Counted from the stretch's first letter, positions 32,778-41,742 are shown. The stretch is DNA of 41,891 bases from Klebsiella pneumoniae (GCA_945862315.1 CAMAXW010000030.1:1-41891); one strand, 5' to 3'. Numbers and translations: made by a program. The notes: generated by a model not told the origin, from the sequence alone.

Positions 32778-34089
32778 CGGCACGCTTTTGCAGCAGTCCG
32801 AAATAAAAACCATCCATACCGTTTTCTCCGCTCAGGATTTGGCGCCCATGGCCGGTTGCCCGGCCCCATTCCACCGCGATCGGGACGATGGCGCAATCTG
32901 CGCGGCCGGCGTGGAAGGCGGCCACAATATCGTCGTTTTCAGCAGGCAGGACAGAGCAGGTGACATACAGCAGTTTGCCGCCTGGTTTCAGGGTTTCCCA
33001 CAGGCCTTCAAGCAGCTTGCGCTGGGTGCCCTGTAGCTGCGTGAGATCGGCGGGTTGGCGATGAATTTTGATATCCGGGTGGCGGCGAATAACGCCGCTG
33101 CCCGAGCACGGCGCGTCCAGCAGGATGCGATCAAACGGCACGCCGTCCCACCAAGCGGTGGGATCCCCGGCATCGCCCGGGGTAATACGACACGTCAAGC
33201 CCAGTCTGAGCGCGTTGTCAGCCACCGATTTCAGACGTTCCGCGCTGATGTCGAGCGCCTGCAGGTCGCAGTCTCCGCCGGCGAGTTCCAGCAGGTGCAT
33301 CGATTTGCCGCCGGGCGCGGCGCACGCATCCAGCACTCGGGCACCCGTTTGAACGTCCAGTAACGGTGCGGCGAGTTGGGCGGCGGCGTCTTGGACGGAG
33401 ACGGCGCCGGTGTCGAAGTCTGGCAATTCGGCTATCCGCACTGGTTTTTCGAGTACCAGACAACTCGGGGCCGCCGCCATCTCGTATGCCGTGATGCCCA
33501 GTGTCAGCAGGCGCGCGGCGTAATCTGCGGTAGTCCCGCGCAGCCGATTAACCCGCAGCGTGAGCGGGGGATGGGCGTTGCCCGCGGCAAGTACCGCTGA
33601 CCAATCTGCCGGCCACGCCGTGCGCAGGCGTTCAATAAACCAAGCGGGGTGATTCCAACTGGCGGGTAAATCTGCGCTGGGGATGTCGCCTAACGCCTGC
33701 GTACGGCGTTCCGCGTTGCGAAGCACGCCGTTGACGAGCCCGGTCGCCCAGGCGCGATCCAGTTCTTTGCAGGCAGCGACTGCTTGGTCGACCACCGCGT
33801 GCGCGGGAATCGACATCTGCCGCAATTGATACAGGCCACTGAGAAGCACGCATTCCAGGATTGCGTCGCGTTTGCGGAGTGGTCGGCCCAATAGCGTTTT
33901 GAGTTGAAAACGCAGCATGAACACGCAGCGCAAGGTGCCGTACACGCATTCTTGCAGAAAGCCTTGGTCACGGATGCTCGCCACTCGTCCGCGCGCCGCC
34001 TCTAGCTCGCGATCTAGTGAGGCGCCCTGATGAATAATGGCTTCGAGGCACTCCGCGATGACCGCCCGTAGCCCAGCGTTCGCGGCCAT
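32770..34089 (-). CDS. rsmB: 16S rRNA (cytosine(967)-C5)-methyltransferase RsmB
   Basis: SAM-dependent enzyme making m5C967 in 16S rRNA, 439 residues. The N-terminal NusB-like domain has LRAVIAECLEAIIHQGASLDRELE and RDQGFLQECVYGTLRC. The catalytic domain shows VQDAAAQLAAPLLDVQTGARVLDACAAPGGKSMHLLEL (SAM site), motif IV DAPCSGSGVIRRHPDIK and motif VI LLYVTCSVLPAEND with the nucleophilic cysteine. ATG 34089 is separated from the fmt stop by one base. Part of the conserved def-fmt-rsmB block. Confidence 0.97.
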   Translation of the reverse strand: MAANAGLRAVIAECLEAIIHQGASLDRELEAARGRVASIRDQGFLQECVYGTLRCVFMLRFQLKTLLGRPLRKRDAILECVLLSGLYQLRQMSIPAHAVVDQAVAACKELDRAWATGLVNGVLRNAERRTQALGDIPSADLPASWNHPAWFIERLRTAWPADWSAVLAAGNAHPPLTLRVNRLRGTTADYAARLLTLGITAYEMAAAPSCLVLEKPVRIAELPDFDTGAVSVQDAAAQLAAPLLDVQTGARVLDACAAPGGKSMHLLELAGGDCDLQALDISAERLKSVADNALRLGLTCRITPGDAGDPTAWWDGVPFDRILLDAPCSGSGVIRRHPDIKIHRQPADLTQLQGTQRKLLEGLWETLKPGGKLLYVTCSVLPAENDDIVAAFHAGRADCAIVPIAVEWGRATGHGRQILSGENGMDGFYFGLLQKRADV

Positions 34090-34090
34090 G

Positions 34091-35020
34091 TCAGGCGTGG
34101 ATCCGGTGGCGATAGCCGTTGAGGAATTCGCGCGCGGTCATGACGTTTTTGCCGGCTGGCTGCACGGATAACAGTTCCAAGGAGCCCGCGCCGGTGGCAA
34201 CACCCAGCACCTCACCGTGGCTGGTGACGGTGCCTGGTGCGGCCTCGGTGGTGGGTGTGCCGCAACGCGCGGCGAGCACGTTGAGGCGAATGCCACCGAG
34301 TGTCGCGCTCGCCAGTGGCAGGGGGTGCAGGGCGCGCACTTGACGCGCTAATTCGCTCGCCGGCCGCGCCCACAGCAGTTCGCGGTCAACCCGCTCGATT
34401 TTTTTGGCGTAGGTTACCGCCGCTTCGGTTTGGGCCGTTTCTTCGGCGTGTCCGCTCAGCAGCAGCGCTAAGGCCTCGGTGAGCGCCGCGCCGCCGAGCT
34501 TAGCCAAACGCTCGTGCAAGCTGCCGCCGGTTTCGTCCGTCGCGATCGTGCACGCGCGTTGCAGCAACATCGGACCAGCATCCAGACGCTCGACCATCCG
34601 CATGATGGTGATGCCAGTGGTGGCGTCGCCAGCCATGATGGCGCGTTGAATAGGTGCTGCACCCCGCCAGCGAGGCAACAGGGAGGCGTGCACATTCAGC
34701 GAGCCTAAACGCGGGGCAGCCAGAATTTGCGCGGAGAGGATTTGGCCGAAGGCAGCCACGATCAGTAAATCGCTGTTAAATGCGACTAATTCTGCGATTG
34801 CAGATTCCTCGCGCAAAGACACCGGCTGCAATACCGGTAGCCCGCGCGATTCGGCGAGCACCTTGACTGCGCTCTGGCGCAGTAACTGACCTCGCCCGGC
34901 GGGTTTGTCTGGTTGGGTATACACCGCCTGAACGCTGATCTCGGGGTTCGCCAAGAGTGCTTCGAGGGCGTGTACGGCAAAGTCGGGGGTGCCGGCGAAT
35001 AGGACTTTAAGGCGTGGCAC
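34091..35020 (-). CDS. fmt: methionyl-tRNA formyltransferase
   Basis: Formylates initiator Met-tRNA using 10-formyl-tetrahydrofolate. The 309-residue product starts at GTG 35020 (encoding PRLKVLFAGTPDFAVHALEALL after the start). Conserved segments are YTQPDKPAGRG, the catalytic SLNVHASLLPRWRGAAPIQRAIMAGDATTGITIM (with the Asn-His of NVHAS) and AKKIERVDRELLWARPASELARQVRAL in the C-terminal tRNA-binding domain. It lies 76 bases after a peptide deformylase gene and one base before rsmB. The ribosome site before the GTG is weak. Confidence 0.97.
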   Translation of the reverse strand: MPRLKVLFAGTPDFAVHALEALLANPEISVQAVYTQPDKPAGRGQLLRQSAVKVLAESRGLPVLQPVSLREESAIAELVAFNSDLLIVAAFGQILSAQILAAPRLGSLNVHASLLPRWRGAAPIQRAIMAGDATTGITIMRMVERLDAGPMLLQRACTIATDETGGSLHERLAKLGGAALTEALALLLSGHAEETAQTEAAVTYAKKIERVDRELLWARPASELARQVRALHPLPLASATLGGIRLNVLAARCGTPTTEAAPGTVTSHGEVLGVATGAGSLELLSVQPAGKNVMTAREFLNGYRHRIHA

Positions 35021-35096
35021 GGCTTAGCTGACGGGGGGGCGCCAGGGTGACGCCGAGCGGGTAGACGCGCCGGCCACCGCAGATTCGGGGCGCGGC

Positions 35097-35600
35097 TTAC
35101 ACCGCAAGTCGCTGCGCCTTGTCGAACTTGCGACGGATGCGCGAGCGTTTAAGGAGTGAGAGTCGGTCAACGAATAGTTTGCCGTCGAGATGGTCGATTT
35201 CGTGTTGCAGGCAGACTGCCAGAATGCCTTCGCACTCTAACTCAAAGGACACTCCCTGCGCGTTCTGGGCGCGCACCCGTACCCATTCGGCCCGTTCTAC
35301 CATCTCGAAGGTTTCAGGGACCGACAGGCAGCCTTCCTCGCCGTTGGCGAGGCCCCGTAGCGCCATGATTTCGGGATTCACGAAGCAGCGTGGCGAACCA
35401 CCGCCGCGCGACACATCGAGCACCACAACCCGCTGAGCGACATCGACCTGGTTGGCCGCAAGGCCAATACCCACCGCGGAATACATCGTGTCGAGGAGGT
35501 CGGCGACGAGTTGTTCCAACGCCGGGCCAAAGTCCGTGACGGGTTTGGCGACGATGCGCAACCGAGGATCCGGGTAGTGCAAGATTTTCAGCACGGCCAT
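35097..35600 (-). CDS. def: peptide deformylase (fmt-linked copy)
   Basis: Second deformylase of the window, 167 residues from ATG 35600 (MAVLKILHYPDPRLRIVAKPV); the frame open to 35651 adds a non-conserved Thr/Gln-rich head. Motifs: GIGLAANQVDV (motif 1), EGCLSVPETFEMVER (motif 2) and LQHEIDHLDGKLFVDRLS (motif 3, HExxH). The form and the position directly upstream of fmt mark this as the housekeeping enzyme. Motif 1 has AAN where the first copy has AAP. The first gene of a minus-strand operon reaching to the TPR gene; divergent from the LysM gene. Confidence 0.95.
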   Translation of the reverse strand: MAVLKILHYPDPRLRIVAKPVTDFGPALEQLVADLLDTMYSAVGIGLAANQVDVAQRVVVLDVSRGGGSPRCFVNPEIMALRGLANGEEGCLSVPETFEMVERAEWVRVRAQNAQGVSFELECEGILAVCLQHEIDHLDGKLFVDRLSLLKRSRIRRKFDKAQRLAV

Positions 35601-35666
35601 GCAAAATGTCTGTGTTTGGGTTTGCGCGGAAGGATATGGATTAGGGCTCATTCCAGCAAGCGTAAA

Positions 35667-35682
35667 ACCCCATTCACGGGGT
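35667..35682 (-). other. small hairpin in the def/LysM divergent region
   Basis: ACCCC, six bases and GGGGT form a perfect five-pair stem. Read on the minus strand it is followed by TTTTA, a weak terminator-like form, and would lie about 67 bases before the def start. It could be part of an untranslated leader or a remnant; the evidence is only the sequence symmetry. Confidence 0.25.
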
Positions 35683-35716
35683 AACGGGTGGGTTCTTCGT
35701 AAATTCTGAGCAATCT

Positions 35717-35724
35717 GCTAGGCT
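35717..35724 (+). promoter_or_regulatory. candidate extended -10 promoter of the LysM-dprA unit
   Basis: TGCTAGGCT (from 35716/35717) is an extended -10 element, TG one base before TAGGCT (four of six matches). A poor -35 (TTCGTA, three of six) sits 17 bases upstream at 35696-35701. Transcription would start near 35731, about 24 bases before the LysM start codon. Confidence 0.35.
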
Positions 35725-35754
35725 ACGTTAACCTCCATGCATAAGGGTATTGAA

Positions 35755-36837
35755 ATGCATAGAAAAATTCTATTTTCTATGATCATGGTTCTGAGTTTTC
35801 CAGCGATTTCCGCCGAAGCCGTGGCGCTCAACCCCAACCATCCACAAACCTACACCGTGGTGAGTGGCGACAACCTATGGGATATCGCGGGCCGCTTTCT
35901 CGCCCAGCCATGGCAGTGGCCGGTGGTTTGGCAGGTGAATCCTCAGATCCAAAATCCTAACCGAATCTACCCCGGTGACGTCATTACCCTGACGGACCAC
36001 GGTGGGCACCCGCTCTTGGGTCTGCGGCGTGGCGGGCAAGAGCCCGGCGGCAGACTGGTCAAGCTGTCGCCCGCCGTACGAGAAAGCCCGCATGACAATG
36101 CGATCGCGCCGATCTCCCTCGGCGCTATCCGGCCGTTTCTGACCCGACCCTTAGTGCTCACGCAAGCCGAAATCGCGGGCGCCGCCACGATCATCGGCAA
36201 CCAAGACAATCGCATAGCGGTGGGCAGTGGCGAGCGAGTCTACGTGCACGGGCTGCCGAATAACGCCGGCTCGGCGCTGAGTGTGTTCCGCGCCGGTCAG
36301 GTCTACCGCGACCCCACGACGGGTGCCGCGCTGGGGTACGAGGCGCTGCCGGTGGCGGATTTGGTCATCACGCAACTTGGCGAGCCGGCCACGGGCACCG
36401 TGGTGCATTCCAATCGAGAAATTCTTCGTGGGGATTTGGTTTTGCCGCAACAGGAAGAAGAATTTCCTGAATTTTTGCCCAGAGCGCCCGAGGTTGCGGT
36501 GGACGCGCAAATTATTTCCGTGATGGATGGCATTTCCCAAATTGGTCCGCACAACGTGGTGGTGATTAACCGGGGGCTGTCCGCTGGGTTGCTGCCAGGA
36601 CATGTGCTGGCCATTTTTCAAACCGGCGCGCTGGTGGACGACCCGCAGCACAAGCCGCGCACCTACCTGGGTGGCGCGGCGGGAAAACCCATCGTCGGGG
36701 GGCCCGCGATGTTGCAATTGCCAGACAGTCGGGCCGGAGAGTTGCTGGTTTTTCGCATTTTCGAGGGCATCAGCTTTGGTTTGGTGATGAACACCCAACG
36801 GCCAGTCCATTTGTTAGACCACGTGAGAAATCCCTGA
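35755..36837 (+). CDS. LysM peptidoglycan-binding domain-containing protein
   Basis: A 360-residue exported protein. ATG 35755 is preferred over ATG 35737 because AGGG lies about eight bases upstream and the product begins directly with a signal peptide (MHRKILFSMIMVLSFPAISAEA). One LysM domain follows (TYTVVSGDNLWDIAGRFLAQPWQWPVVWQVNPQIQNPNRIYPGDVITL), then a long beta-rich domain with IAVGSGERVYVHG, VYRDPTTGAALGYEALPVADLVI and HNVVVINRGLSAGLLPGHVLAIFQTG, typical of the LysM proteins encoded upstream of dprA. Binding of peptidoglycan is expected; no catalytic domain is seen. 45 bases before dprA. Confidence 0.92.
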   Translation: MHRKILFSMIMVLSFPAISAEAVALNPNHPQTYTVVSGDNLWDIAGRFLAQPWQWPVVWQVNPQIQNPNRIYPGDVITLTDHGGHPLLGLRRGGQEPGGRLVKLSPAVRESPHDNAIAPISLGAIRPFLTRPLVLTQAEIAGAATIIGNQDNRIAVGSGERVYVHGLPNNAGSALSVFRAGQVYRDPTTGAALGYEALPVADLVITQLGEPATGTVVHSNREILRGDLVLPQQEEEFPEFLPRAPEVAVDAQIISVMDGISQIGPHNVVVINRGLSAGLLPGHVLAIFQTGALVDDPQHKPRTYLGGAAGKPIVGGPAMLQLPDSRAGELLVFRIFEGISFGLVMNTQRPVHLLDHVRNP

Positions 36838-36882
36838 CAAAACTTGCCCAAGGCAGGGCGCCTTGGGTTATGCTTAGCCTCG

Positions 36883-37995
36883 ATGGACAAAGGACTGGAC
36901 ATCGAGACCCTCGCCTGTGTTGCCGTTGCGCATGCCGCGCTAAACGGAGCGCTAGACACACTCGCCTACTATCTACCCATCGCGCTGGAACAAGCCGCGA
37001 GCGGTGCCTCCGTGGCGCGTCGTCGCCAGACCCTCACGCAGTATCTTGCGCGGCACGGCGCACAACCTCAGTGGCAAATTGAGGAACCCCTCGCGCGCTG
37101 GCTGAGCGAGAGCGCTAACGTGCTGCTGGTGTTGGGCGCGCCGGGCTATCCCCGTCAACTGGCTGCCATCCCCAAACCTCCCCCCGTGCTATTTGTGCGC
37201 GGCAATCCCGCGTTGCTAGCGGAAATCCAAATTGCGGTCGTGGGTAGTCGGCGGGCCACCACCGCAGGCCGCGAAACGGCCTTTGGCTTAGCCCGTGACT
37301 TGGCCCAGGCCGGTATCGTTATTACCAGCGGCTTGGCCAGCGGCATCGATGCGGCCGCCCACCGGGGCGCACTCGCGGCACCTGGCGGAACCATTGCGGT
37401 CTTTGGTTGCGGGATCGACCGAATCTATCCCGCGGTACATAGGGCGTTGGCCGAATCAGTGGCGGCAACCGGTGCGTTGGTCTCGGAATTCCCCCTAGGA
37501 ACAGCGCCTACTCGCTACTCGTTTCCGCGCCGCAATCGGGTGATCAGCGGCCTATCCAGAGGCACGCTAGTGGTGGAGGCGGCGTTGACCAGTGGCTCGT
37601 TGATCACCGCCAAGCAAGCCTTGGAGCAGGGACGGGATGTCTACGCCGTGCCAGGACCGATTCGCAGCCCACTCAGCCAAGGTTGCCATGCCCTTATCAA
37701 GCAGGGCGCCGTCCTGACCGAAAACGCGCAGGACGTGCTCTGCGAATTGTTCGGTTTTGTGTTGAGCGCCCCCGCGATGATCCCTGCGGCCACGCCGGCT
37801 GTTGCCCTGAGCACGCACGAGCGTGGGGTATTGGCTGCCTGTGAATTCGAGCCCGTGTCCTTTACCACTATCGTTGATCGCTGCGGATTGACGACCCCTG
37901 AGGTTTCATCCATCCTCACCCGCCTCGATCTTAATGGACTGGTGCGTGCGGAGGCAGGAGGCCTGTACGTGCGCATCGGCGACACCTCCGCTTGA
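36883..37995 (+). CDS. dprA: DNA-processing protein DprA
   Basis: Loads RecA on incoming single-stranded DNA during natural transformation. From ATG 36883 it is 370 residues; a TTG at 36844 would add 13. The Rossmann-like core is complete: YPRQLAAIPKPPPVLFVRGN, IAVVGSRRATTAGRETAFGLARDLA, GLASGIDAAAHRGAL, GTIAVFGCGIDRIYPAVHRAL, SEFPLGTAPTRYSFPRRNRVISGLSRGTLVVEAALTSGSLITAKQALEQGRDVYAVPG and GCHALIKQGAVL. A C-terminal winged helix follows (FTTIVDRCGLTTPEVSSILTRLDLNGLV). Together with the type IV pilus it leaves open competence, but MSHA pili are mainly adhesive. 93 bases before smg. Confidence 0.96.
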   Translation: MDKGLDIETLACVAVAHAALNGALDTLAYYLPIALEQAASGASVARRRQTLTQYLARHGAQPQWQIEEPLARWLSESANVLLVLGAPGYPRQLAAIPKPPPVLFVRGNPALLAEIQIAVVGSRRATTAGRETAFGLARDLAQAGIVITSGLASGIDAAAHRGALAAPGGTIAVFGCGIDRIYPAVHRALAESVAATGALVSEFPLGTAPTRYSFPRRNRVISGLSRGTLVVEAALTSGSLITAKQALEQGRDVYAVPGPIRSPLSQGCHALIKQGAVLTENAQDVLCELFGFVLSAPAMIPAATPAVALSTHERGVLAACEFEPVSFTTIVDRCGLTTPEVSSILTRLDLNGLVRAEAGGLYVRIGDTSA

Positions 37996-38088
37996 TCCGG
38001 CGTGGCGCTAGCTGGGCGCCCGGCAGCCAGCTTTGGCAGGCTACGCCGGGCTACTGTGTGCCGCGCTGGTAACGCCTTGAGGCGACAG

Positions 38089-38568
38089 ATGAACCACACG
38101 GTGATAGACGTTTTAATCTATATCTTCGAGCATTACGCCGAGGATGATGTCGAAATTTTTGATGACCATGAACTGCTGCGAGGGCATTTACGGGAGGCTG
38201 GCTTCGAGTCGAGCACCGTGCGCCGTGCCCTCGACTGGCTGCACGAATTGACCGCCACCCAGAGCAGCGCGCTGGCGACCACTGCCGAGCGCCCAACCTC
38301 ACACCGCTGCTATTCTGCTGAGGAGCAACTCCGACTAGATGCGGCCTGCCGAGGCTTTATGCATTATCTTGAGAGCACGGGCGTCCTAGAATTTTCAACC
38401 CGCGAACTCATCATCGACCGGGTGATGGCGCTGGACGTAAAGTCCTTGGACGTAGAGCAGCTTAAGTGGATCGTACTGATGGTTTTGTTCAATCTTCCCG
38501 GTTACGAGAATGCCTATTTCTCGATGGAAGACCTTGTTAACGAAGGGGTTTATGACGTTCTTCACTGA
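38089..38568 (+). CDS. smg: Smg family protein (DUF494)
   Basis: A 159-residue cytosolic protein of the Smg/DUF494 family, whose molecular function is unknown. ATG 38089 has an ideal GAGG site seven bases upstream and gives NHTVIDVLIYIFEHYAEDD, the standard N-terminus; the frame open from 38002 is not supported. Other conserved parts are LREAGFESSTVRRALDWLHEL, RCYSAEEQLRLDAACRGFMHYLESTGVL, RELIIDRVMALD and LKWIVLMVLFNLPGYENAYFSMEDLV. Located between dprA and topA as in most beta- and gammaproteobacteria. Confidence 0.95.
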   Translation: MNHTVIDVLIYIFEHYAEDDVEIFDDHELLRGHLREAGFESSTVRRALDWLHELTATQSSALATTAERPTSHRCYSAEEQLRLDAACRGFMHYLESTGVLEFSTRELIIDRVMALDVKSLDVEQLKWIVLMVLFNLPGYENAYFSMEDLVNEGVYDVLH

Positions 38569-38625
38569 ACCCTTTGGCGTGATGTCAGGTCGCGAACTCG
38601 CGTCCAGACCGGTATAAAAAAGCCC

Positions 38626-41187
38626 ATGGCACATCACTTGGTTATTGTTGAGTCGCCGGCGAAGGCCGTCACCATTAAGAAATATCTCGGGGCCGATTAC
38701 GACGTCCTCGCGTCTTATGGGCATGTCCGGGATTTGCAACCCAAAGAGGGCGCAGTCGACCCGGAGAATCAATTCTCGATGACCTATGAGGTTATCGAGA
38801 GAAACGCAAAGCACGTCGATGCCATTACGAAGTCGGCCAGAAAAGCCGACACCCTCTATCTAGCTACCGACCTTGACCGCGAAGGTGAGGCTATTTCTTG
38901 GCACATTCTGGAGTTATTGAAAGAGCGCAAAGCCCTACAGGGTAAAAAAGTCTGCCGGGTGGTTTTTCATGAAATCACCCCGCGCGCGATCGCCGAAGCC
39001 GTGGCTAATCCACGCGAAATCTCCACCGATTTAGTCAACGCTCAACAGGCCCGCAGGGCCCTCGACTACCTCGTTGGTTTCAATTTGTCGCCGTTACTGT
39101 GGAAGAAAATTCGCCGCGGCTTGTCGGCTGGTCGCGTACAGAGTCCGGCGTTACGGCTGATCTGCGAGCGCGAGGCGGATATCGAGAAATTCAATCCGCG
39201 AGAATATTGGTCGGTCGAGGCGGATATGACGGCGGCGGCTGGCAAATTTACAGCCCGCTTGTCCGAAATCGGCGGCGAGAAAGTGCGCCAGTTCACCGTG
39301 ACGACGCAAGCGCACGCGCAGGCCGTTCGGCAGCAGATATTGAGCGGTTCGGATGGCACGTTTACCGTCATGTCGCTAGAACGCAAGCAGCGCAAACGGC
39401 ACCCAGCCCCACCGTTCATCACCTCAACGCTGCAACAAGAAGCCGTGCGCAAACTCGGGTTTACCGCACAACGAGCGATGCGCGTGGCGCAACAACTCTA
39501 CGAGGGCATCGATACCGGCGAGGGTGCGGAAGGGTTAATCACCTATATGCGCACCGACTCACTCAACTTGGCGGGCGAGGCGGTGGAAGAATTACGCCAT
39601 TTCATCAAAGCAGAATATGGCGCCGCCGCCCTGCCGGCAGCAGCGGTGGCCTATAAAACCAAATCCAAAAATGCTCAAGAAGCTCACGAAGCCATCCGCC
39701 CGACTGCGGTGGCACGACGGCCCGTGGACATAAAGTCACGTTTAACCATCGAACAATTCAAGCTCTACGACCTCATCTGGAAACGCACCGTCGCTTGTCA
39801 GATGAACCCCGCCATTATCGACAGCGTTGCGGCCGACCTCAAAGCCACTGGCGACGCCATTCTGCGCGCCACCGGCATGACCATCGCCGAGCCGGGTTTT
39901 ATGAGCGTGTACGCCGAAGGCCACGACGATGAAGCCGCCGATGAGGGTTCGTTGCCAGCCCTGACCAAGGGCGAACTGGTGAACCTTGGCGAAGTGCGGA
40001 TAGACCAACATTTCACGGAACCGCCGCCGCGCTATTCGGAGGCGACGTTGGTGAAGACGCTCGAGGAACACGGCATCGGGCGGCCATCTACTTACGCCTC
40101 CATTATTTCCACACTCTTGCAGCGCGACTATGTGGAACTGGATAACAAGCGGTTTAGGCCGACCGATATCGGACGCATAGTGAGCAATTTCCTCACTAAT
40201 CATTTCGGGACCTATGTCGATTACGCGTTTACGGCGCGCCTCGAAGACGAACTCGATGCGGTTTCGCGGGGCGAAAAAGACTGGATCCCGGTCTTGGAAG
40301 AATTTTGGAAACCTTTCCACACGACGTTGCTAGACAAAGAAGCCACCGTTTCGCGCAAAGAAGCCACCCAGGCTCGACTGATTGGCACCGACCCCACCTC
40401 CGGGCTGCCGGTCTCTGCGCGGATGGGGCGCTTTGGTCCCTACATCGCTATTGGCGACCCAGAACTAGAAGAAAAACCCAAGTTCTACGGCCTGCGTCCC
40501 GGCCAGCGTATCGACACCATTACCTTGGAACAGGCGCTAGCCCTCACCAAGCTGCCGCGGCAACTGGGCCAAACGGCGGACGAAAAATCCATTTCGACCA
40601 ATATCGGGCGCTTCGGCCCCTTTATTCGGTACGGGGATAAATACGTGTCGCTGAAGCCTGAGGACGATCCCTACACGCTGTCACTGGAGCGCGCGCTGGA
40701 GCTTATTGAAGCAAAAAAAGTTGCCGATGCCGCAAAGCACATCAAAGACTTTCCCGACACGACCATCCGAGTGCTCAACGGACGTTTTGGTCCCTATGTC
40801 ACCGACGGGGCAAAAAACGCCAGAATTCCGAAGGATGTCGACCCCGCGGGTTTGGCGTTGCCAGACTGCCTCACTCTGCTGGAGAACGCTAAACCCGCGT
40901 TCGGCCGTGGGCGAGGGAAGATGGTAAAGCCCAGCGCCAAAGCGGCAAAAGTCAGCACCAAGGTAGCCAAGCCCAGCGTCAAAGTCGCTACGGCGACCAC
41001 CAAGAAGGCCGTCACCAAAAAGACTGTCACGAAGAAGGCGACCACCAAAAAGGCGACCACCAAAAAGGTGACCACCAAGAAGGCTGCTACCAAGAAGGCG
41101 ACCACCAAAAAGGTGGCCACGAAGAAGGCCGTCACCAAAAAGGTCACCGCCAAAGTGGCCGCAGCCCGGCCCACCCCACCCCAATGA
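38626..41187 (+). CDS. topA: DNA topoisomerase I (TopA) with Lys-rich repetitive tail
   Basis: Type IA topoisomerase relaxing negative supercoils, 853 residues. The TOPRIM domain has HLVIVESPAKAVTIKKYLG with its Glu and DLDREGEAISWHI with the DxDxE metal site. The catalytic tyrosine lies in LITYMRTDSLNL. Core segments include ARRALDYLVGFNLSPLLWKKIRRGLSAGRVQSPALRLI and LVKTLEEHGIGRPSTYASII. The C-terminal part holds repeated TopoC-type modules (MGRFGPYIAIGD, IGRFGPFIRYGD, NGRFGPYVTDG) and no four-cysteine zinc fingers as in E. coli. Residues from about 791 form a histone H1-like tail of ten xxTKK units. ATG 38626 follows smg by 57 bases. Confidence 0.97.
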   Translation: MAHHLVIVESPAKAVTIKKYLGADYDVLASYGHVRDLQPKEGAVDPENQFSMTYEVIERNAKHVDAITKSARKADTLYLATDLDREGEAISWHILELLKERKALQGKKVCRVVFHEITPRAIAEAVANPREISTDLVNAQQARRALDYLVGFNLSPLLWKKIRRGLSAGRVQSPALRLICEREADIEKFNPREYWSVEADMTAAAGKFTARLSEIGGEKVRQFTVTTQAHAQAVRQQILSGSDGTFTVMSLERKQRKRHPAPPFITSTLQQEAVRKLGFTAQRAMRVAQQLYEGIDTGEGAEGLITYMRTDSLNLAGEAVEELRHFIKAEYGAAALPAAAVAYKTKSKNAQEAHEAIRPTAVARRPVDIKSRLTIEQFKLYDLIWKRTVACQMNPAIIDSVAADLKATGDAILRATGMTIAEPGFMSVYAEGHDDEAADEGSLPALTKGELVNLGEVRIDQHFTEPPPRYSEATLVKTLEEHGIGRPSTYASIISTLLQRDYVELDNKRFRPTDIGRIVSNFLTNHFGTYVDYAFTARLEDELDAVSRGEKDWIPVLEEFWKPFHTTLLDKEATVSRKEATQARLIGTDPTSGLPVSARMGRFGPYIAIGDPELEEKPKFYGLRPGQRIDTITLEQALALTKLPRQLGQTADEKSISTNIGRFGPFIRYGDKYVSLKPEDDPYTLSLERALELIEAKKVADAAKHIKDFPDTTIRVLNGRFGPYVTDGAKNARIPKDVDPAGLALPDCLTLLENAKPAFGRGRGKMVKPSAKAAKVSTKVAKPSVKVATATTKKAVTKKTVTKKATTKKATTKKVTTKKAATKKATTKKVATKKAVTKKVTAKVAAARPTPPQ
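40996..41150 (+). repeat. 15-base tandem repeats encoding the TopA Lys-rich tail
   Basis: About ten in-frame units of 15 bases, close to GCGACCACCAAAAAG, encode (A/V/T)xTKK pentads. Units vary at wobble positions (AAG or AAA for Lys, ACC or ACG for Thr), showing divergence of older copies along with near-identical neighbours around 41039-41068. The period keeps the frame, so copy-number change would lengthen or shorten the tail. The open frames seen on the opposite strand here are artefacts of the repeat. Confidence 0.85.
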
Positions 41188-41255
41188 AGAGCGTGCCCGC
41201 GTAGGTTCTGACGGGCATTAAAACGGCCGGTCGGTGAGGTAGCCCCAAATTCTCG

Positions 41256-41284
41256 TTGACATCTAGGCTCCAACTTAAGACAAT
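41256..41284 (+). promoter_or_regulatory. sigma-70 promoter of the tRNA-tuf operon
   Basis: A perfect -35 box TTGACA (41256-41261) is followed after 17 bases by GACAAT (41279-41284, four of six matches to the -10 consensus). Transcription would start near 41291, ten bases before the tRNA-Tyr gene. It should drive the three tRNAs and tuf. Confidence 0.7.
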
Positions 41285-41300
41285 TTCCGGCTACCGTTTT

Positions 41301-41385
41301 GGAGGGGTACCCAAGCGGTCAACGGGAGCAGACGGTAAATCTGCCGGCTCTGCCTTCGTAGGTTCGAATCCTACCCCCTCCACCA
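41301..41385 (+). tRNA. tRNA-Tyr (GTA), with G at position 33
   Basis: Class II tRNA of 85 bases with encoded CCA. The acceptor stem is GGAGGGG with CCCCTCC, discriminator A. The anticodon stem is GCAGA with TCTGC and the loop is CGGTAAA, giving anticodon GTA. The T stem is GTAGG with CCTAC around TTCGAAT. The long variable arm (13 bases) has a GGC/GCC stem. The base before the anticodon, position 33, is G; this is U in almost every tRNA. All other conserved features are normal. Confidence 0.95.
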
Positions 41386-41424
41386 CCAGCCTGATTGGTG
41401 TTAACGGAACGGCGCTCTCGGCTT

Positions 41425-41498
<74 letters not shown>

Positions 41499-41602
41499 TT
41501 AGTTTGGAGCGAGTCGGTAAAGGCTGGCGCAGGTCGAAACGACAGCACGGCGAGGGTAGCGACAGTGAGCAAGTGGTCTGTAATGAGTCAGTAGTTTTGC
41601 GC

Positions 41603-41678
<76 letters not shown>

Positions 41679-41742
41679 TGAAATTTGCGGAGCGGCGCGA
41701 GCCAACTCCCGCAACAGCGTTTTCCTAGTAGAGGGTTTTGAA

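Noticed and set aside
40681-41184. Minus-strand open frames rich in Gly/Leu or Val/Phe opposite the topA tail.
   Set aside because: They are mirror reads of the 15-base repeats of topA and have no independent start signals.
41193-41216. TGCCCG / CGGGCA hairpin after topA as an intrinsic terminator.
   Set aside because: The six-pair stem has a 12-base loop and is followed by TTAAAA on the plus strand, not a T-run.
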